64,000 nucleotides of DNA, taken from Delphinus delphis (lineage: Eukaryota > Chordata > Mammalia > Artiodactyla > Delphinidae). A model generated the notes under the pieces. It was not told the DNA's origin. It saw only the letters and a program-made list of their open reading frames with translations, and made no database searches. The stretch covers positions 63,362,080-63,426,079 of the forward strand of contig NC_082694.2 in the NCBI RefSeq assembly GCF_949987515.2. The letters are read 5' to 3'. Below, piece by piece: positions 1-11,025 of the stretch. The translations under genes and the position numbers were made by a program. Each line of letters opens with the position of its first letter. The first letter of the stretch is position 1.

Positions 1-425
1 GTCTGCTTTGAGTTCTTTCATCAGTGTTTTATAGTTTTCAAAATACAAGTCTTTCACCTCCTTGGTTAAGTTTATTTCTAAGTATTTTATTATTTGTAAT
101 GCCATAGTAAATGGGATTGTTTTCTTAATTTCTCATTCTGATGGTTCATTGTTGGTGTATAGAAATGCAACTGACTTTTGCATGTTGATTTTGTAGCATG
201 CAACTTTGCTGAATTTTTTTATTAGTTCTAACTTTTTTTTTTTTTGGTGGCGTCTTTAGGGTTTTCTAAATATAAGATCACGTCATCTACAAACAGAGAT
301 AAATTTACATCTTCTTTTCCAATTTGGATGCCTTTATTTCTTTTTTCTTGCCTAACTGTTCAGTCCAGGACTTCCAGTACTACATGGGATAGAAGTGGTG
401 AGAGTCACCATCATTGCCTTGTTCA
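1..425 (-). mobile_element. LINE-1 ORF2 fragment, antisense, 3' part of RT region
   Basis: The reverse complement matches the ORF2 stretch around and after the reverse-transcriptase active site, and the same region recurs in the younger antisense L1 at about 17.85-18.24 kb. The catalytic box near 280-291 reads as F-V-D-D rather than the usual F-A-D-D, and short indels (including a T run at 231-244) break the frame. It runs off the left window edge. It is an old dead copy and neither of its ends is an L1 terminus. Confidence 0.85.
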
Positions 426-519
426 CATCACAGAGGAAGAGACAAAGTTGAAATTTAAATGAGTTGTGGTTTTGCAAAGTGAGACCATGCAGGTAAAGCA
501 CTCAGCAAAACAGCAGTGT

Positions 520-955
520 TAACATGGCCTTCAAGGCCCTATGTAATCTGGCTGTACTCTCCCAACAGATCCTTTACTCCAGCCAGCGTGCTGATCTTCT
601 TTCTGTCCTTGAAAACTAAAACTCTCCTATTCTAGCACATTTGTACTTATTTCTCTTACTTCAATCTGTCCTCTTGTGACTGGCTCTTTCCTCATGCTGG
701 GTCCCAGCTCTAAAGTTCCATTCTCAGAAAGGCTTTCCTGGACTACCCTCATTCTTTATCATGCTACCTGTTTCATTTATTTTTCAGCACTTGTGAATAT
801 CTGAAATATATTCAGCCCTTCATTTGCTTATTGTTTGTCTCTCCGCCAACAAGAGAATATAAACTCCTTGAAAGCAAGAACCACGACTATAATACCTAGA
901 ACAATACCTGGAATCTAGCAGACCTGAGATAAATGTTTGTTTAAAGAATACATTC
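520..955 (+). mobile_element. L2 LINE 3' end
   Basis: The segment follows the L2 3' consensus in order: 'CAAGGCCCTATGTAATCTGG', a Cys/Ser-rich remnant, 'GAAAGGCTTTCCTGGACTACC', then the tail around 850-950 with 'AACTCCTTGAAAGCAAGAACC' and 'CCTAGAACAATACCTGG'. It is highly diverged and has no open frame. L2 activity predates placental radiation, so this is background fossil sequence. Confidence 0.75.
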
Positions 956-2648
<1,693 letters not shown>

Positions 2649-2951
2649 AAAGAAGTCTGTAGTGAAATAAGTTTGAAAGATGTAGATTTAAAACAAAATA
2701 TATCTATTAGAGAATTTGTCAAAGAATTTAATGTGTTATTGTGCATTACAAATCTCAAAAAATGTGATAGAAGATACAGTATTTTCTAAATATACTTGAC
2801 CACAAATCATTTTTTTAAGGAACATCCTTTATTGACACAATTATTTATTGATCTCCTTGTGTTGGCTTTAGTGAATGCATAGCAAGATGAAGAATCAGAT
2901 TTCCTGCCCTAAAGAAGTTTATAATTCAGGGAACAGATCATATTCTCTATA

Positions 2952-3165
2952 ACTGTTCTCTAGTTAAGTAGCCACTGGCCACATATGGCTATTTAAGTTT
3001 GATTAAATAAACTTAAATAACATTCAAATTTTTCAGTTCCTTAGTCTCACTAATCATATTTCAAGCTCTTAATAGACACATAGTGGCTAATGACTGCCAT
3101 ATTGGTGGCACTAGTATAGAACATTTCTATCATTGCACAATATTTTATTGGACAGAACTACTCTA
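2952..3165. mobile_element. hAT-Charlie-type non-autonomous DNA transposon fossil
   Basis: The piece contains 'AGCCACTGGCCACATATGGC' early, an A/T-rich middle, a second imperfect copy of the same block ('CATAGTGGCTAATGACTGCC'), and a right end 'TATTGGACAGAACTAC'. This is the arrangement of a common mammalian hAT MITE with terminal TTGGACAGCxCTG. The left end is decayed. I do not assign a subfamily. Confidence 0.6.
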
Positions 3166-3954
3166 GGACATTATACTATTTTTCTTAACTGCATACTAAT
3201 AATCACAGTCTTTCATTTTTTATCTAATTTTTCTTCCAAAGACTACAAACATTATCAGATCTTATCCAACCACAAGTCATTCTTTTATTGGACTTGAGAA
3301 ATTTCTCTCATGCTTGGTAGAAATTATTCTTACTTCTATTATTACTTTACTTTCTTAATGAATTGCTTCTGGATCCATTATGTTACCTGAACTCAAGAAC
3401 ACTGACAGGAGTTAACAATCAGATCATATTAGACCAACCACACAGTGACCCTAGAATCAGAGATTTTCAAATCTGGAAAAGCCCCTAATGATTTATTCCA
3501 ATTCCCTCAGTTTTGAAACTTATAAATTGAAGCTCAGAGACATAGGAACTTGGCCTTTGTCACAAAGATACTAAATGCCAAAGCTACTTAAATCCACCTA
3601 AGTCAGTCATAGTGACTGTACACAACTCTCTGGGTCTTAAATATTTTCCTTCAGAAAGGAAAGTTATGGCATAGCACACTACTGGCTAATAGGTGTAGCT
3701 ATACACAGCAGGGATTTTTCTATTGATATTCTTATGCTAATGGTATAAAATGGAGCTCTTCTCCATGAGATTATTATCCTTGGCATTAAATTTAACTTTT
3801 ACTGAAACTCAGTATGTGTTGTAAATAGTAAGCCCTGTAGAGAAATCCTCAGTGACACTATGTCCATGTGTGTGCACACATATGTACAGGATCAGGAAAG
3901 AAAATGCAGATTTTTATTTCTCAATATTCAAATATATCATAATAAATATTTCAC
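3166..3954. other. Mostly single-copy DNA with possible MIR-like scrap
   Basis: Around 3460-3600 the order of words ('TTCCAATTCCCTCAGTTTTG', 'GAAGCTCAGAGACA', 'TTTGTCACAAAGA') resembles the 3' half of a MIR-class SINE, but it is too diverged to be sure. The rest, including a GT/CA-rich patch near 3867-3887, shows nothing I can assign. Confidence 0.4.
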
Positions 3955-4170
3955 ACTTTTATAGCACTTGACAGTTCCAGTGGCCTTTACACACATTATC
4001 TTATTAATCTCACAGCATCCTGTGAAGTAGGCATTTTTTAAAAAGGAGAAAACTGAGATTCAGAGAGATTAAGAATCATACAGTCCTGAGTCACATGAAT
4101 GATATGCAGGGACTAAAATTCATTTTGTTTTTGTCTCTAAAGCTGATGCACTTACTATCACATCATAGCT
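3955..4170 (+). mobile_element. MIR SINE
   Basis: The MIR core and 3' domain are recognisable: 'CACACATTATCTTATTAATC', a 'GTGAAGTAGGCA' block, 'AACTGAGATTCAGAGAGATT' and a trailing 'GTCCTGAGTCACATGAATG'. A cetacean CHR SINE landed directly downstream. Confidence 0.7.
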
Positions 4171-4194
4171 ACCCTCCCTTAAAAAACATGGAAA

Positions 4195-4493
4195 GGACTT
4201 CCCTGGTGGCGCAGTGGTTAAGAATCTGCCTGCCAATGTCCGGGAAGATCCCACATGCTGCGGAGCAATTAAGCCCGTGCACCACAACTACTGAGCCTGC
4301 GCTCTAGAGCCCACGAGCCACAACCATTGAGCCCGCGTACCTAGAGCCCATGCCCCGCAGCAAAAGAAGCCACCACAATAAGAAGTGTATGCACCACAAC
4401 AGAGTAGCCCCCGCTCGCCGCAACTAGAGAAAAGCCCACACACAGCAACGAAGACCCAACACAGCCAAAATTAAATTATTTAATTAATTTTTT
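4195..4493 (+). mobile_element. CHR-family tRNA-derived SINE, long form, B box deleted
   Basis: The element starts with CTTCCCTGGTGGCGCAG (A-box-like TGGCGCAGTGG) and carries the long CHR body with CCACAACTACTGAGCC-type units and CAGCAACGAAGACCCAAC near the tail. It ends in an A/T-rich tail. A perfect 14-bp TSD, AAAAAACATGGAAA, lies at 4181-4194 and 4494-4507. Compared with the other copies, a block of about 25 bp after GCCTGCCAATG is missing, which removes the B box (GGTTCGAGCCC in the sibling at 9.77 kb). Confidence 0.93.
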
Positions 4494-4514
4494 AAAAAAC
4501 ATGGAAAAAAATCC

Positions 4515-5148
4515 CTGTGTACCGTTGGTGGGAATGTAAAATGGTACAACTGCTATCAGCAACAGTATGACAGCACCTCAAAAAATTAAAAAAAGAATTA
4601 CCATATGATCCTGCAATTCCACTTCTGGATATATACCCAAAAGAATTGAAAGCAGGATCTTGAAGAGATATTTATAAATCCACGTTCATAGCAGCATTAT
4701 TCACAACAGCTAAAACATGGAAGCAACCCAATATATGGTACATATATACAATGAAATATTACTCAGCCTTAAAAAGGAAGGAAATCCTAACATATCCTAA
4801 AACGTGGATGAAACCTGAGGACATTATGCTAAGTGAAAGAAGCCAATCACAAAAAGACAAATACTATATGAGTCCACTTATATGAAGTACCTAGAGTAGT
4901 CAAATTCATAGAGAGAGAAAGTGGAATGGTGGTTGCCAGGGACTGGGAGAAGGAGAGATTGGGGAGTTACTGTCAAATGGATATAGAATTTCAGTTTCAT
5001 AACATGAAAAGGTCTATGGAGATGGATGGTAGTGACAGTTGCACAACATTATGGATGTATTTAACACCACTGAACTGTACATTTAAAAAGGATTAAGATG
5101 GTAAATTTTGCTATGTGTATTTTACTACAATTAAAAAATAGCAAAATC
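4515..5148 (+). mobile_element. Ancient LINE-1 3' end (ORF2 C-terminus and 3'UTR)
   Basis: The sequence passes through the ORF2 C-terminal region: GGTGGGAATGTAAAATGG, the 'ATTCCACTTCTGGATATATA' block, 'ACATGGAAGCAACCC', then 'ATTACTCAGCC'. It then enters an L1M-type 3'UTR ('GTGGTTGCCAGGGACTGGGA', 'CACTGAACTGTACA', ending 'TTTTACTACAATTAAAAA'). Several stops and indels are present. It is 5'-truncated. Confidence 0.85.
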
Positions 5149-5314
5149 ACTCCCATTGAGCACATCAGTTATATTCCCCCCAAACTATTTTTACAACAAA
5201 ATAAAGCATGAAAAATTACCAGGTACCTAAACCATATTCAGAATTCTGCTTCCAGAATTACCACAGCCTAAATGGACTAAGACAGACAAGTAGCTTCAAG
5301 ATCAGAAAAGATAG

Positions 5315-5390
5315 TGTAGAAGACTTAAGAGCATGGGCTCAGGAGTCAGACAGTTTGGGTTCTATTTCCTGTTCTGTATTTCTTCTTCTG
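5315..5390 (+). mobile_element. MIR SINE 5' fragment
   Basis: 'AAGAGCATGGGCTCAGGAGT' followed by 'CAGACAGTTTGGGTTC' matches the tRNA-like head of MIR. The core and tail are not seen. Confidence 0.6.
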
Positions 5391-5399
5391 TTTTCTAGA

Positions 5400-5755
5400 T
5401 AGATGAAGCCAATGGAATTGAAGAAGAATAGCCCACAGAAACCTCTCATGAACTTCTTCATGCTCTTTCCCCACTTCTGACTAAGTGGAATGGATATGAC
5501 TACTGCAGCCATGGACATCGTATGTTGTGTTGACAGAGTCCCTATCTGCCTATATCCCTGAATAATGGCAGAGCCTCCATCAACACGGGGTCCAAAACAA
5601 CCACAAAAAGGAGACCTGCACTGCTCACATGTTCACCTGCCAGAGGCTACTACATGTGCAAGAGACAAACTCCTATTATTGCAAGTCACTTTATATGTGG
5701 GTGTATTTGTTCTAGCGCTCAGCATTACCCTAACAAATACACCAATTTGCGTGTG
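5400..5755 (+). mobile_element. Possible decayed MaLR/ERVL LTR
   Basis: Words typical of the end of mammalian MaLR-type LTRs occur in order ('CTGCCTATATCCCTGAATAA', later 'TGTATTTGTTCTAGCGCTCA', 'CCCTAACAAATACACC'). Divergence is high and I cannot fix either end. It could equally be single-copy sequence. Confidence 0.3.
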
Positions 5756-5764
5756 TCACTAAGT

Positions 5765-6150
5765 CAGGGAGAAAGCTTTCCAACCTCTCTAAGACTTGTG
5801 ACTTTTTAGGTATTTTCCAATACTTCATTTAAGTTTTGCAATGCCTGAAAAAGTAAAGTCTTCTTTTACCTGTCATGTATCATGGGGAACAATAAAAAAG
5901 TGTAGGATCAGAGCATGACTAGAATTTTATTGATGACCCAAGGCAAAATAATATTCAGCCTGCTCTTTTGCAGCAGTATTAGATCTGCTGCTCTTTCAGC
6001 AGTAAAATCCTGTTTTGTCAGCAGCTACTGAGAGTAGATATGACTCAGAGGACACATAAAAGCATACATGTAAGGTAATTAGCTATTATGTTTAGAAAAC
6101 CATTTTTTGCAACTTAAGTGCACTCTAACATTTCGTATTTTAAAAAATCA
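5765..6150. other. Unassigned intergenic DNA
   Basis: I see no recognisable feature here. A local 'GCTGCTCTTTCAGCAG'-type palindromic patch near 5988-6003 is short and probably chance. Confidence 0.5.
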
Positions 6151-6163
6151 AAATCATATTCAG

Positions 6164-6371
6164 GGCTTCCCTGATGGCGCAGTGGTTGAGAGTCCGCCTG
6201 CCGATGCAGGGGACGCAGGTTCGTGCCCCGGTCTGGGAGGATCCCACATGCCGCAGAGCGGCTGGGCCCATGAGCCATGGCCGTTGAGCCTGCGTGTCTG
6301 GAGCCTGTGCTCCGCAACAGGAGAGGCCACAACAGTGAGAGGCCCGTGTACCGCAAAAAAAAAGAAAAAAA
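6164..6371 (+). mobile_element. CHR-family SINE, short cetacean form
   Basis: This is a near-consensus copy: A box TGGCGCAGTGG near 6177, B box GGTTCGTGCCC near 6220, then the shortened body 'GAGCGGCTGGGCCCATGAGC', ending CCGTGTACCGCA and A9GA10. A perfect 13-bp TSD, AAATCATATTCAG, lies at 6151-6163 and 6372-6384. The internal deletion relative to the long form matches what is described as the cetacean-deletion lineage of CHR SINEs. Open frames across it on both strands are passengers. Confidence 0.96.
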
Positions 6372-6384
6372 AAATCATATTCAG

Positions 6385-7269
6385 TATGCAGAATCTCAAA
6401 AACGTTATGCTCTTCTATTTATGTCCTAATTGCATGAGACAGAAGAAAGGTACAAATGGTACACAAGGACATGCAGAAAGAATCACAAATTTTAGATATC
6501 TAAGAGAACTTAAAGATCACTGAGCACCACAGAGGAAGAAAGCAATGCCTGGAAATATTGTGAACTGCACAATATCATTCCAAAAGAGTTAGGACTAAAA
6601 TTCAGTTCTCAGTGTTTTGTTTTGTTTTTCAGAAAACACTCATTTTTCAGATCAACTTCCAATGATTTAGAATTGTGGAATCTTGTTTCTGTGACATTAT
6701 TCTTTAACTTTTCTTCAAAAAGTGATATTATATCATGATTTATTTTATAATATTTGAGTTTGCAAGAGTAACAATTCTGAGGCCTACCAGTATCTTATAC
6801 ATAGATGGTACTCAACAAATATTGATAGGTTGAGGTTATGTCCATCAAGATTCATGGCCTAAGATAAGGTTTTTGCTATGACCCCATGGTCCAAATGTCT
6901 AGGGTTCCTATTTTAAAGAAAAATTTAGAAAACCCAGAGTGAGAAAGAGGTTAATTATAGAGCAAAATATTTACTCTTAAATACTAAATATTTCTCAGGA
7001 CCCAAACATGACTTTTTATGATTATAACATAAACTAACCACTACTTATGTTTTGAACATATTCAAAAGACTTCTGGATCAGCCACAACAGAATAACAGGA
7101 ATGGGATTTACTCTCACTGTAAAAAAGAAATATATAACTGAAGAAAATATATAAAACAACTTTTTAGGCACTAGACAAAAGACAATGTAGACTGTGTTCC
7201 TGAGAGAAGAGAAATGCACAAGGTGAGTTTTGAATTTGCTTCAGTATTCTACCTTTCCAAGCTGCAGCT
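6385..7269. other. Unassigned intergenic DNA
   Basis: I recognise nothing from 6385 to about 7030. From roughly 7035 to 7269 the sequence may be the 5' part of the old L1 that becomes recognisable just downstream, but the match is too weak to call. Confidence 0.45.
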
Positions 7270-7396
7270 GTGGACCAAACAAAGATTTCACTTTCAGGCA
7301 GAGGGAACAGAGCACAGAGATGCAACTTTCCAGAAAACAACAGAATAATATCTTTAAGGTATTGTAAAACAAAAACTGTCAGCCTAGAATTGTATT

Positions 7397-8001
7397 TATA
7401 TTTGCCTGCATATTTACTATTTTCAGTGCTTTTCATTCCTTCTGGTAGATCAGAGGTCTGCACACATTTTCTGTGAAGGGCCAAAGAGTACATATTTAAG
7501 GCTTTGAAAACATTGTAAGTAGATTTCCAGACAAACAAAAAAGAAATTTGTCATTAGTAGACCTGCACTGCAAGAAATGTTACAAGATGGCCTTCATGTT
7601 GAGGCTTAATGATTCTAGCATTAAGGATGTACACCTTAATGACTGTGAGCCAAATTAAACCAACTACCTGTTTTTGGTTGGTCTATGAACTAAGGTGATT
7701 TTCACACATCTAAGTGGTTGGAAAAAAATCAAAAAAATAATACTTTGAAAATTATATGAAATTCAAATGTTATTATTCACTTTAAAAGTTTATTAGAACA
7801 CAGTCATAATCATTAGCTTACAAACTAACTATGGCTGCTTTCACTCTACAATGGCAGAGTTGACTAGCTGTAACAGAGACTGTATTGCCCACAAAGCCTT
7901 AAATATTTACTCTTTGGCCCTTCATAGAAAAAGTGTGCAGATCTCTGATCTATCAGAAGGAATGAAAAGCACTGAAAATAGTAAATATGCAGACAAATAT
8001 A
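7397..8001. repeat. Inverted duplication, two 110-bp arms
   Basis: The 110 bp at 7397-7506 are the reverse complement of 7892-8001 with only 6 mismatches (about 94.5% identity). The spacer is 385 bp. Each arm contains the same composite junction, hAT MITE right end followed by L1 spacer sequence ('CAGAAGGAATGAAAAGCACT' on the sense strand). Both arms must therefore descend from one already-assembled locus, not from two insertions. The left arm interrupts the old L1. Confidence 0.9.
7700..7955 (+). mobile_element. hAT-type MITE fragment, right part
   Basis: 'TATTAGAACACAGTCATAAT', 'CTATGGCTGCTTTCACTCTA', 'CAATGGCAGAGTTGACTAGC', 'TTAAATATTTACTCTTTGGC' and a decayed terminal 'GTGTGCAGATCTCTG' follow the same family as the better copy at 14.86-15.19 kb. 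The left terminus is not seen. Confidence 0.75.
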
Positions 8002-8186
8002 AAAAAAAGACTTTCCTCTTTTTTTACTTTATTTAAAAAATTGTTTAAAGCAAAAGTAATAGAAGTGGATTAGGAGATTTAAGCACATGTAGAAGTAAAA
8101 GGTATGACAATAATAGGAAAAATAATACAAGGGGAGTAAATAGAAACATAGCACTGTAATATCCTTATATTATACATGAAGGGGTA

Positions 8187-8548
8187 TGCCTTAGTCAGAT
8201 CAGACTACTATAATAAATACCATAGACTGGATGGCTTAAACAACAAACATTTATTTCTCACAGTTCTAGAGGCTGGAAAATCCAAGATCAAGGTCCTGGC
8301 CAATTCTATTCCTGATGAGAGCCCTTTCCTAGTTTGTAGATGACATGCTGTATCCACATGAGGAGGAGAGAGGAATCATCTCTCTCATGTCTCTTCTTAT
8401 AAAGGCACTAATCCCATCATGGTGGTTCCACCCTCATGACCTAATTGCCTCTCAAAAGTTTCACCTCCAAATACCATCACTTGGGGGGATTAGGGCTTCA
8501 GCATATGAATTTTGGGGGGACACAAACATTCAGTCCATAGCATGGAAT
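8187..8548 (-). mobile_element. MaLR-type (MLT1-like) solo LTR, antisense
   Basis: On the + strand it reads as the reverse complement of a MaLR LTR: 'TAAATACCATAGACTGGATG', 'AACATTTATTTCTCACAGTT', 'ATGACCTAATTGCCTCTC', 'CATATGAATTTTGGGGGGAC', 'TCAGTCCATAGCA'. Old L1 sequence resumes on its right, so it inserted into that L1. No internal retroviral sequence is attached. Confidence 0.85.
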
Positions 8549-9765
8549 AATATTAACTCAAGTTAAGTTGTGGTAAGTTAAAGATGTATATGTTAATCTC
8601 TACAGCAACATCTAAAATAACAAAATAAGGAGATAAAAAGAAAGATAAAATAGAAGAGTAGAAAATATTCAATTAATCAAAAATAAGGAAGAAGAGGAAA
8701 AAAACAAAGAACAGGGGGAAAGAATAGAAAAACAAAAGTAAGATGGTAGTCTTAAATGTAACCATATCAAAATTACAGTATATCTAAACATTCTAATTAA
8801 AAGGCAAAGACTGTCAGACTGGGAAAAAATCAAGACCAAATACATGCTCTCCATAAGAGATGTATTTAAATATAAATATGCAGATAGGTTGGAAATAAAA
8901 TGATGGTAAAATATATACCACACAAACAATATACATAAAGCTGGACTGATTATATTAAAAATCAGACAAAGAATGCTTCAAGTAAAGGAATAATAATAAA
9001 CATGATTGAGGGACATGCCTTAATGAGACAAGGATCAAAGAATATTGAAGATGTGAAAAACACTATCAAACAATTAAAGAACACTAGGTGAAACCAGTTA
9101 ACTGGGATTTATATAACACTACATAAAGCAACTGCAGAATTCACATTCTTTTGAAGCACACATAGAACATTCACAATATAGACCATGTGTTGAGCCAAAA
9201 AAACAAGCCTTAATTTCAAGGGATTGAAAACATAAAGAATACATGTTCAAACTAAATTAGAATTATATTAAAAAATCAATAACAAAAAGATACTTGTAAT
9301 ATCCCCAAATACTTGGAAACTAAGAAATATAATTCTAAATAAGACATGAGCCTAAGAAAAAAAAAATCACAAAAGAAAATAGAAAATATTTTGACCTGCA
9401 TTGTAAGGGAAACACAACATATTAAACTTTGTGGGATGCAATTAGGACAGTCTTTAAAAGGTAATTTATATCTTTAGATGCTTATATTAGAGAAGAAACA
9501 TTTAAAATCAATGATCTAAGACACTATAAAGAACAAGAAAAATAAGATCAAATTAAACTCAGAATAAGTAAAGGGAGGAAAGAATAAATGTGTAAATCAA
9601 CTGATATATAAAGTAAACAAACAATAGAGAAAACTAACAAAACTGAAACTCATTGGCAAGTATTATCAAACATTTGAGAAAAAAATAACTACAACCCTCC
9701 AATCTTAAACCAATATTTTCCTAAAATATAAACAGTCCAAACATTTTAATTAAAAAGCAGACATT

Positions 9766-10083
9766 GGGCTTCCCTGGTGGTGCAGTGGTTGAGAATCTGC
9801 CTGCTAATGCAGGGGACATGGGTTCGAGCCCTGGTCTGGGAGGATCCCACATGCCGTGGAGCAACTAGGGCCATGAGCCACAACTACTGAGCCTGTGCGT
9901 CTGGAGCCTGTGCTCTGCAACAAGAGAGGCCGCGATAGTAAAAGGCCCACGGACCGTGATGAAGAGTGGCCCCCACCTGCCACAACTAGAGTAAGCCCTC
10001 GCACAGAAACGAAGACGCAACACAGCAAATATAAATAAATTAATTAATAAACTCCTACCCCCAACATCTTCTTTAAAAAAAAA
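9766..10083 (+). mobile_element. CHR-family SINE, long form
   Basis: It begins GGGCTTCCCTGGTGGTGCAG, has a B-box-like GGTTCGAGCCC, and keeps the long 3' body ('AGTGGCCCCCACCTGCCAC', 'GAAACGAAGACGCAACACAG'). It ends with an ATAAATTAATTAAT-rich tail, then a polyA. A perfect 14-bp TSD, AAAAAGCAGACATT, lies at 9752-9765 and 10084-10097. It sits inside the old L1 ORF2 fragment. Confidence 0.94.
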
Positions 10084-10232
10084 AAAAAGCAGACATTGTC
10101 AGAGTGGATGAAAATGTAAGACCCAATTATATACTATCTTTTTAAAAAAAGCTTCAAATATAAAGATATAGATAGATTTAAAGTAAATTCATGGAAAAAC
10201 ACGTGCTTTGCAAATATTAATCACAAAGTTGT

Positions 10233-10585
10233 GTCTTAGTGTGTTAAGGCAGCTGTAATAGATACATAAACTGGGATAACAGAAATTTTATCTCACAGTC
10301 TTGGAGACTGTGAAGTTAAAGATCAAGGTGCCAGCAGATTCCATGTTTGGTAAAGGCATGCTTCCTGGTTTACAGAAGGCTGTGCTCTCTCCTGGCAGAA
10401 GGGGCAAGGGAGCTCTCTTGGATCCTCTTATAGGGGTACTAATCTTATAATCTTTTATAAGGGTGGAGCCTTCATGACCTAACCCATCTCCAAATGGCCT
10501 CACCTCCAAATACCATCAAACTAGATATTATGTTTCAACATATGAATTTTGGGGACACAAATCTTCAGTCTATAGCATCTGGGGT
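10233..10585 (-). mobile_element. MaLR-type (MLT1-like) solo LTR, antisense
   Basis: The reverse complement shows the LTR signature seen in the copy at 8.19 kb: here 'TTTTATCTCACAGTC', 'AGATCAAGGTGCCAGCAG', 'CCTTCATGACCTAACCC', 'CATATGAATTTTGGGGACAC', 'CAGTCTATAGCATC'. It interrupts L1 ORF2 sequence, which continues at about 10.59 kb. Its insertion point in L1 differs from that of the 8.19-kb LTR, so the two are independent insertions. Confidence 0.85.
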
Positions 10586-10676
10586 GGTTGTATTAATATT
10601 AGACAAAGTAAACTTTACAACAAGAAATATTACCAAGGGTAAAGATAAAGGAATCCTAATGATACAAATATCAATT

Positions 10677-10786
10677 CACCTAAAAGTATGCACCTAAAAG
10701 TAGAACTTAAATGAAGCAAAAACTAAATGCACCTAAAAGTAGAACTTTTATGCACCTAAAAGTAGAACTTAAATGAAGCAAAAACT
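10677..10786. repeat. Local tandem duplication inside L1
   Basis: A 36-bp unit starting TGCACCTAAAAGTAGAACTT and ending in CAAAAACT occurs identically at 10689-10724 and 10751-10786. The first 20 bp occur a third time at 10728-10747, and a partial copy precedes at about 10678. The unit derives from the L1 ORF2 segment around '..ATGCACCTAA..'. Confidence 0.9.
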
Positions 10787-11025
10787 GACTATTTAAGGAG
10801 AAATAAATACTTGAATATTTCAAAACTCTTTTCTAAGTAATTGATAAAATAAGTGGACAGAAAATCAGTAAGGATATAGAAGACTAAATAACTATAAATT
10901 GACATTCATAAAATATTCCAATGACAGAAGAATATGCATTCAAGTACACACGGTATATTCACCAAGATAAACTATATGTTGATCATAAATCAGGTTGCAA
11001 TAATTTTTAAAGACTGAATAAAGTT

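Larger units (their letters stand above)
7270..9739 (+). mobile_element. Ancient LINE-1 (L1M-type), ORF1 end through ORF2 endonuclease, interrupted
   Basis: Pieces of one old L1 run in order. The end of ORF1 is near 7375-7396 ('TGTCAGCCTAGAATTGT'). The ORF1-end/inter-ORF block at 7515-7600 includes 'CTGCACTGCAAGAAATGTTA'. The inter-ORF spacer lies at 7956-8186 and 8560-8750, with 'AGTTAAAGATGTATATGTTA'. The ORF2 endonuclease and linker region runs at 8750-9700 ('AAAGGCAAAGACTGTCAGAC', 'CACATAGAACATTCACAATA'). It is cut by an inverted duplication, an hAT MITE and an antisense LTR. No frame stays open. Confidence 0.7.
9740..11025 (+). mobile_element. Second ancient LINE-1 fragment, ORF2 endonuclease region, interrupted
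   Basis: It restarts the same part of ORF2 already passed in the upstream copy: 'TAATTAAAAAGCAGACATTG' (interrupted by a SINE), 'GAAAATGTAAGACCCAATTA', 'ATATTAGACAAAGTAAACTT', 'AAAATCAGTAAGGATATAGA', 'TATTCACCAAGATAAACTAT'. An antisense LTR and a CHR SINE interrupt it, and a stretch is locally duplicated. There are many stops. Confidence 0.75.

Noticed and set aside
6164..6371. tRNA gene call based on A-box and B-box motifs in CHR SINEs
   Set aside because: The copies are tRNA-derived SINE heads. They lack a cloverleaf with an anticodon arm and continue into a SINE body and polyA.
6107..6523. 138-codon frame across a CHR SINE (similar frames at 53.3, 55.4, 61.7 and 62.9 kb)
   Set aside because: The frames recur with every SINE copy, are driven by the GC-rich SINE body and its polyA/polyLys, and have no independent support.
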